A DNA stretch of 50,051 bases from Solimonas variicoloris DSM 15731. Lineage in GTDB: Bacteria > Pseudomonadota > Gammaproteobacteria > Nevskiales > Nevskiaceae. Below are positions 45,787 to 50,051 of this stretch, piece by piece; positions within the stretch are counted from its first letter, which is position 1; every line of letters begins with the position of its first letter. The DNA is taken from positions 1 through 50,051 of the forward strand of contig NZ_KB907944.1 in assembly GCF_000382285.1 (NCBI RefSeq), written 5' to 3'. The notes under the pieces were generated by a model that saw nothing but the letters and a program-made list of their open reading frames with translations, was not told where the DNA came from and ran no database searches. Both the position numbers and the translations under genes were made by a program.

Positions 45787-45812
45787 AGAAGGGCGCCTTG
45801 CGGCGCCCTTCT
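45787..45812. terminator. Bidirectional intrinsic terminator between guaB and the TonB receptor gene
   Basis: AGAAGGGCGCC (45787-45797), loop TTGC, and GGCGCCCTTCT (45802-45812) form a perfect 11-base stem. The TTGC loop equals that of the terminator at 38314. The T-rich end is short (TTCT), so termination may be moderate. It ends guaB (plus) and the TonB receptor gene (minus). Confidence 0.8.
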
Positions 45813-45830
45813 GCGTTCTGCGGGCCGGCT

Positions 45831-48233
45831 TTACCAGTGGTACTGGATCGACGCGGCGATGCTGCGCAGCGGGATCTGCTGGGCGACGTAGCTGTTCGCG
45901 AACACGGCGTGGTCGAACACCAGATCGAGCGCGCGCTCGTTGGTCAGATTGTTGCCGCTGACGACGAACGACCAGTTGCCGCTGTCCGGCAGCAGCACGA
46001 CGCGGCCGCCGACCAGCCAGTAGCCGTCCTGATGGCTGTGCGAGTCGAGGTCGACCGACGAGTACTGGCCGCTGCGGTACGACAGGTCGGCGGCGAGCTT
46101 CAGCGACAGGCTCGCCGGCAGCGGCATGGTCACGATCGGCGACAGCGCGCCGCTGAGCTTCGGTGCGTGCGCGAGCGTCTTGCCGCTCAGGTCCTGGGTC
46201 TCGGCATCGCCGTCTTCCTGGGCGGCCGGTGCGTTCTTGTAGCTGCCGTATTCAGCGCGGCCGTAGGCGAGCGAGCTGACGAACTGCAGCCAGCTCAGCG
46301 CGCGCCACTGCGTTTCGAGCTCGACGCCTTCGAGGCGTGCCGTCGCCGCATTGCCGATCTGGAAGCTGGTGCCCTGGTTGTCGACGGTCTGCAGATCGTC
46401 GACCTGGGTGTAGTAGACCGTCGCGTTCAGCGTCAGGCGGCGGTCGAGCCAGCGGCTCTTGACGCCGGCCTCCCAGGCCGAGGCCTTTTCCGGCCTGAAC
46501 GAGAGATTGTCGGCGTTGTCGGCGGTGGCGTTGAAGCCGCCGCCCTTGTAGCCGCGCGTGTAGGTGGCGAAGCTCATCAGCTCGCGCGACCACTCGTACT
46601 GGAAGCCGAGCTTCGGCGAGATGTCGGTCTCCTGGCGTTCGAGGTGCTCGGTGAAGGTGTCGGCGCCGACCACGGCGGCGACGAGGCCGAGCCCGACTTT
46701 CTGGGTGTCGAAGTCGGCGCGCTTCTTCTCCCAGCCGTAGCGCAGGCCGGCGATCGTCGACAGGCGCTCGCTCAGCTTCCAGGTCATCTGGCCGAACGCC
46801 GCGTAGCTTTCCGTCGTCTGCGAGAAGCCGCGCAGCAGCTGGTCGTTGAGCGGAATCGCGGGCAGATGCGGCAACGCGTCGAGCAGGCAGTTGTCGCGGG
46901 TCGGCAGGCCGAGCGCCTGCAGGCCGGCGCAGCTCGCCGCGAAGCTCAGCAGGTTGTCGCCGGCCAGCGTGTCGAGATGGCTGTCGAGGTCGGCGCCGTA
47001 GGCGTACAGGCCCAGCGTCCAGTCGACGCCGCCGCCGAGGCCGAACAGCGAATCGGCCTTGCCGCTCGGCCGGAATTCGATCGAGTTCTGCTGGTAGTCG
47101 ACGTTGAAGCGCGTGTTGATGATGTCGGCGGCGCTGGTGTCGATATCGAAGTACGAGCGGATCGAGAAACCGGCGTGGCCGAGCACCGTCGTGAACGACA
47201 CGTCGTGCGAGCCGAGCCAGTCGCCGGCGTCGTACTCGATGACGCCGCGCGACAGATTGGAATGGCGGTTGACGTAGCCCGGCGTGTTCTGCGTGGTGTG
47301 CGCGTCGAGCGGATTGTCCTCGGCGCTGGCGTCGTAGTCCTGCGCGAACGACAGCGCCGCCGCCGAGGCGGCGTAGAGCTGCCAGTTGTTGTAGTCGACG
47401 CTGGTGTCGGACAGCTGCGAGGACAGGCTGATCTTCCAGCGCTCGCCCGGCGTCGCCTCCAGCTTCAGGCGGCCGGCCTTCTGCACGAAGCTGTTTTCCT
47501 TGCGGTTCAGCGTCGAGTTGTCGACGTCGCCGTCCTTCTTCCAGTAGACGCCGGCGGCACGCGCCGACAGGCCGTCGATGATCGGCACCGTCACGCCGGC
47601 CTCGGCGCGGCGCTGCAGCGGGTCGGCGCCGGTCAGCATGAGGTCGCCGGTGAAGCGGTCTTCCGGCTCCCTGGTGATGAAGTTGATGACGCCGGCGATC
47701 GTGTTCTTGCCGAACAGCGTGCCCTGCGGGCCGCGCAGCACTTCGACGCGGTCGAGGTCGAACAGGCCGTCCGGCACGAATTCCGAGCGGCCGATCGCGA
47801 GCTGGTCGATGACGATGCCGACCGCCGGCTCGAAGCCGACGTTGTCGGTCTCGGTCGAGAAGCCGCGGATGCCGACGACCGGCCCCTGCGGGTCGGCGTC
47901 GATCTGGACGTTGGCGACGAAGTTCTCGATCGAGCCGGCATCGAAGCTCGCCGACTCGCTGAGCGTGTCGGCGCTGACGACGCCGACCGAGACCGGCACG
48001 TCCTGCAGACTCTGCTTGCGCTTCTGCGCGGTGACGATCACCTCTTCGAGCGCACCGGCCTCGGGAACATCGACGGCGACCGGCGGCGGCGCGTCCTCGG
48101 GCAGGGCGATCGTCGGCAGCGGCTCGGCCGGCGCGGCCTCCTGGGCGGCGGCCGGGCCGGCGAGGCCGGCGGCGAGGGCGGCCGCCAGCGCCGTCAGGCG
48201 CGAGGCGGGCAGGTGCGTCTCGTATCGAATCAT
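45831..48233 (-). CDS. TonB-dependent outer-membrane receptor
   Basis: An 800-residue receptor. A signal peptide (about residues 1-30, [19 protein letters not shown]) precedes a Pro/Ala-rich stretch, then the plug domain with [20 protein letters not shown] and [29 protein letters not shown] 22-strand barrel follows and ends IQYHW, with the terminal aromatic residue used for outer-membrane insertion. The VTAQKR plug type is frequent in receptors of Nevskiales and sphingomonads for aromatic, steroid-like or sugar compounds, but nothing here fixes the substrate. I use the ATG at 48233 because the signal peptide starts there. It sits between guaB and guaA on the opposite strand, suggesting later insertion. 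Confidence 0.93.
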   Translation of the reverse strand: MIRYETHLPASRLTALAAALAAGLAGPAAAQEAAPAEPLPTIALPEDAPPPVAVDVPEAGALEEVIVTAQKRKQSLQDVPVSVGVVSADTLSESASFDAGSIENFVANVQIDADPQGPVVGIRGFSTETDNVGFEPAVGIVIDQLAIGRSEFVPDGLFDLDRVEVLRGPQGTLFGKNTIAGVINFITREPEDRFTGDLMLTGADPLQRRAEAGVTVPIIDGLSARAAGVYWKKDGDVDNSTLNRKENSFVQKAGRLKLEATPGERWKISLSSQLSDTSVDYNNWQLYAASAAALSFAQDYDASAEDNPLDAHTTQNTPGYVNRHSNLSRGVIEYDAGDWLGSHDVSFTTVLGHAGFSIRSYFDIDTSAADIINTRFNVDYQQNSIEFRPSGKADSLFGLGGGVDWTLGLYAYGADLDSHLDTLAGDNLLSFAASCAGLQALGLPTRDNCLLDALPHLPAIPLNDQLLRGFSQTTESYAAFGQMTWKLSERLSTIAGLRYGWEKKRADFDTQKVGLGLVAAVVGADTFTEHLERQETDISPKLGFQYEWSRELMSFATYTRGYKGGGFNATADNADNLSFRPEKASAWEAGVKSRWLDRRLTLNATVYYTQVDDLQTVDNQGTSFQIGNAATARLEGVELETQWRALSWLQFVSSLAYGRAEYGSYKNAPAAQEDGDAETQDLSGKTLAHAPKLSGALSPIVTMPLPASLSLKLAADLSYRSGQYSSVDLDSHSHQDGYWLVGGRVVLLPDSGNWSFVVSGNNLTNERALDLVFDHAVFANSYVAQQIPLRSIAASIQYHW

Positions 48234-48347
48234 GGCTACGAAAGGAAGGTTCCGAAAGGGAATGAAGAAGCGGCCCCCCGGCCGCGCTGCCGCATTGTCC
48301 ATCAACAAACGCGCCAAGGTGGCCACGACGCTGCTCGGGCCGCACGG

Positions 48348-48353
48348 TAAAAT
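48348..48353 (+). promoter_or_regulatory. Candidate -10 element for guaA
   Basis: TAAAAT lies 23 bases upstream of the guaA ATG in the 142-base divergent region. guaA needs its own promoter because it is cut off from guaB by the TonB receptor gene. A clear -35 is not visible. Confidence 0.35.
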
Positions 48354-48375
48354 AAGCTCTGTCCCTGGGGTTTTC

Positions 48376-49947
48376 ATGAATATCCACTCCGATCGCATCC
48401 TCATCCTCGACTTCGGTTCGCAGTTCACCCAGCTGATCGCGCGGCGCGTCCGCGAGCTCGGCGTCTATTGCGAGCTGCATCCCTGGGACATGAGCGACGA
48501 GGCGGTTCGTGCCTTCGCGCCGAAGGGCGTGATCCTCTCCGGCGGTCCGGAATCGGTATGCGCCGAAGGTTCGCCGCGCGTGCCGGCAGCGGTCTGGACG
48601 CTCGGCGTGCCGGTGCTCGGCATCTGCTACGGCATGCAGGTGATGGCGCAGCACTTCGGCGGTGCCGTCGAGCCGCACGACCAGAAGGAATTCGGCTACG
48701 CCGAGGTGCGCGCACGCGGCCATTCGCAGCTGCTGCGCGATATCGAGGACCGCGTCAACGACGAGGGCCACGGCCTGCTCGACGTGTGGATGAGCCACGG
48801 CGACCGCGTCGTCCGCCTGCCGGAAGGCTTCAAGTGCATCGCTGCGACGCCGGACCTGCCGCTCGCCGGCATGGCCGACGAAGCGCGCCGCTACTACGGG
48901 CTGCAGTTCCATGCCGAGGTCACGCACACCAAGCAGGGCAAGCGCATCTACTCGCGCTTCGTGCACGAGATCTGCGGCTGCGGCAACGCGTGGAAGCCGG
49001 ATAGCATCATCGACGACGCGATCGCGCGCGTGCGCGCGCAGGTCGGCGACGGCCATGTGCTGCTCGGTCTGTCCGGCGGCGTCGACTCGTCGGTCGTCGC
49101 CGCGCTGCTGCACAAGGCGATCGGCGCGCAGCTGACCTGCGTGTTCGTCGACCACGGCCTGCTGCGCCATCAGGAAGGCGACCAGGTCATGAAGATCTTC
49201 GCCGAGCATCTCGGCGTGCGCGTCATTCGCGTCAACGCCGAGGCGCGCTTCCTCGATGCGCTCAAGGGCGTGTCGGACCCGGAAGCCAAGCGCAAGATCA
49301 TCGGCAAGCTGTTCGTCGACGTGTTCGACGAGGAGTCGGCCAAGATCGAGAACGTGCAGTTCCTCGCGCAGGGCACGATCTATCCGGACGTCATCGAGTC
49401 GGCCGGCAGCAAGACCGGCAAGGCGCACGTCATCAAGAGCCATCACAACGTCGGCGGCCTGCCGGCGCACATGAAGCTCAAGCTGGTCGAGCCGCTGCGC
49501 GAGCTGTTCAAGGACGAGGTCCGCCAGATCGGCGTCGAACTCGGCCTGCCGCACGAGATGGTCTACCGCCACCCGTTCCCCGGCCCGGGCCTGGGCGTGC
49601 GCATCCTCGGCGAAGTCACCAAGGCCGCCGCCGACACGCTGCGCCTCGCCGATCACATCTTCATCGAAGAACTGCGCCGCGCCGGCTGGTACGAGAAGAC
49701 CAGCCAGGCCTTCGCCGTGTTCCTGCCGGTGAAGAGCGTCGGCGTCACCGGCGACGGCCGCCGCTACGAGCCGGTCATCGCCCTGCGCGCGGTCGAGACC
49801 ATCGACTTCATGACCGCGCACTGGGCGCACCTGCCGTACGACCTGCTCGACGTCTGCTCGCGCCGCATCGTCAACGAAATCAGCGGCGTCTCCCGCGTCG
49901 TCTACGACATCTCCGGCAAACCGCCGGCGACGATCGAGTGGGAGTAG
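48376..49947 (+). CDS. guaA: GMP synthase (glutamine-hydrolysing)
   Basis: A 523-residue enzyme converting XMP to GMP. The class I glutamine amidotransferase domain (about residues 1-200) begins [20 protein letters not shown], with nucleophile C84 in [10 protein letters not shown] and the His/Glu pair in [10 protein letters not shown]. The ATP-pyrophosphatase domain has the P-loop [15 protein letters not shown] and VFVDHGLLR. The C-terminal dimerisation domain shows [19 protein letters not shown] and ends in ATIEWE. The ATG at 48376 is the usual start. It is normally in an operon with guaB but here stands alone. Confidence 0.98.
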   Translation: MNIHSDRILILDFGSQFTQLIARRVRELGVYCELHPWDMSDEAVRAFAPKGVILSGGPESVCAEGSPRVPAAVWTLGVPVLGICYGMQVMAQHFGGAVEPHDQKEFGYAEVRARGHSQLLRDIEDRVNDEGHGLLDVWMSHGDRVVRLPEGFKCIAATPDLPLAGMADEARRYYGLQFHAEVTHTKQGKRIYSRFVHEICGCGNAWKPDSIIDDAIARVRAQVGDGHVLLGLSGGVDSSVVAALLHKAIGAQLTCVFVDHGLLRHQEGDQVMKIFAEHLGVRVIRVNAEARFLDALKGVSDPEAKRKIIGKLFVDVFDEESAKIENVQFLAQGTIYPDVIESAGSKTGKAHVIKSHHNVGGLPAHMKLKLVEPLRELFKDEVRQIGVELGLPHEMVYRHPFPGPGLGVRILGEVTKAAADTLRLADHIFIEELRRAGWYEKTSQAFAVFLPVKSVGVTGDGRRYEPVIALRAVETIDFMTAHWAHLPYDLLDVCSRRIVNEISGVSRVVYDISGKPPATIEWE

Positions 49948-49969
49948 CAGCCCGAGCAGCGTGCAGGGG

Positions 49970-49986
49970 CCCCGGCGAAGCCGGGG
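49970..49986 (+). terminator. Hairpin downstream of guaA
   Basis: CCCCGGC (49970-49976), loop GAA, and GCCGGGG (49980-49986) form a perfect seven-base stem 22 bases after the guaA stop. No T-tract follows, so it may be a weak terminator, an mRNA-stabilising hairpin or a repeat element. Nothing else is recognisable to the end of the window. Confidence 0.45.
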
Positions 49987-50051
49987 ATGCTAGCGTCGCG
50001 AGGGCTGCGATCAGGTGAGGCGGCAAGCGTTTTCCGCCGCGCCGATTTTCC

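Noticed and set aside
45765-45800. A GGTTCGAACC motif after guaB that resembles a tRNA T-loop
   Set aside because: The flanking bases do not pair into a five-base T stem, and no anticodon arm, D arm or acceptor stem can be built around it. The downstream stem is a terminator.
46252-49830. A very long open frame antisense to guaA and in another frame of the TonB receptor gene
   Set aside because: Its amino-acid make-up is Arg/Ala-rich as expected from frame shadows in GC-rich DNA, and the overlapping genes guaA and the receptor have full family motifs.

Overview
This window is GC-rich chromosomal DNA (by eye well over 65% G+C) from a proteobacterium, most likely a gammaproteobacterium. The conserved blocks radC/coaBC-dut-argB, pyrE next to an exonuclease III (Crc-position) gene, prmA-fis-purH and the divergent xseA/guaB pair with guaA nearby all point that way. 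The high GC, the cluster of fatty-acid oxidation genes and the large TonB receptor would fit a Nevskiales- or Xanthomonadales-like lineage, but that placement is inference only. Almost everything is protein-coding and densely packed. I see no rRNA, tRNA, CRISPR array or prophage.

Left edge (1-788): the tail of an IS5-family-like transposase runs straight into the C-terminal half of a phosphoribulokinase gene, so a Calvin-cycle gene looks broken by an insertion sequence. Region 0.8-14 kb: a Tas-type aldo-keto reductase, a small hypothetical protein, an acetyltransferase, an AmpG-like transporter, exonuclease III, pyrE, a NarX/NarL-like two-component pair with a PDZ-like sensor, an exported coiled-coil protein, a beta-hydroxyacid dehydrogenase, argB, dut, coaBC and radC.

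Region 14-23 kb: a lactonase/strictosidine-synthase-like protein is translationally coupled to a PYROXD2-like FAD oxidoreductase, followed by a membrane GGDEF protein. Next is an alkylation-damage operon (ada, alkA and a 2-oxoglutarate oxygenase of the Oxygenase-NA type). Then comes a SoxR regulator divergent from a quinone-reductase-like MDR gene, with a near-textbook SoxR promoter between them.

Region 23-33 kb: a beta-oxidation region on the minus strand (thiolase, FadB-like multifunctional protein, acyl-CoA dehydrogenase, FadE, alpha/beta hydrolase, alpha-methylacyl-CoA-racemase-like protein). A divergent TetR regulator lies upstream, with paired GTAA-N6-TTAC palindromes in the shared promoter region. 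Two related REP-like palindromic elements lie at 27.6 and 33.8 kb.

Region 33-50 kb: MOSC protein, LysE exporter, acetyltransferase, CHAD protein; an ECF sigma factor/anti-sigma-like/DUF4097 operon; an exported hypothetical protein; purH, fis, a PrmA fused in frame to a tyrosine-phosphatase-like domain, xseA, and guaB and guaA separated by an oppositely oriented TonB-dependent receptor. I did not find a convincing wholly new multi-gene system. The most unusual items are the PrmA-phosphatase fusion, the IS-broken phosphoribulokinase, the SoxR and TetR promoter architectures and the split guaBA locus.
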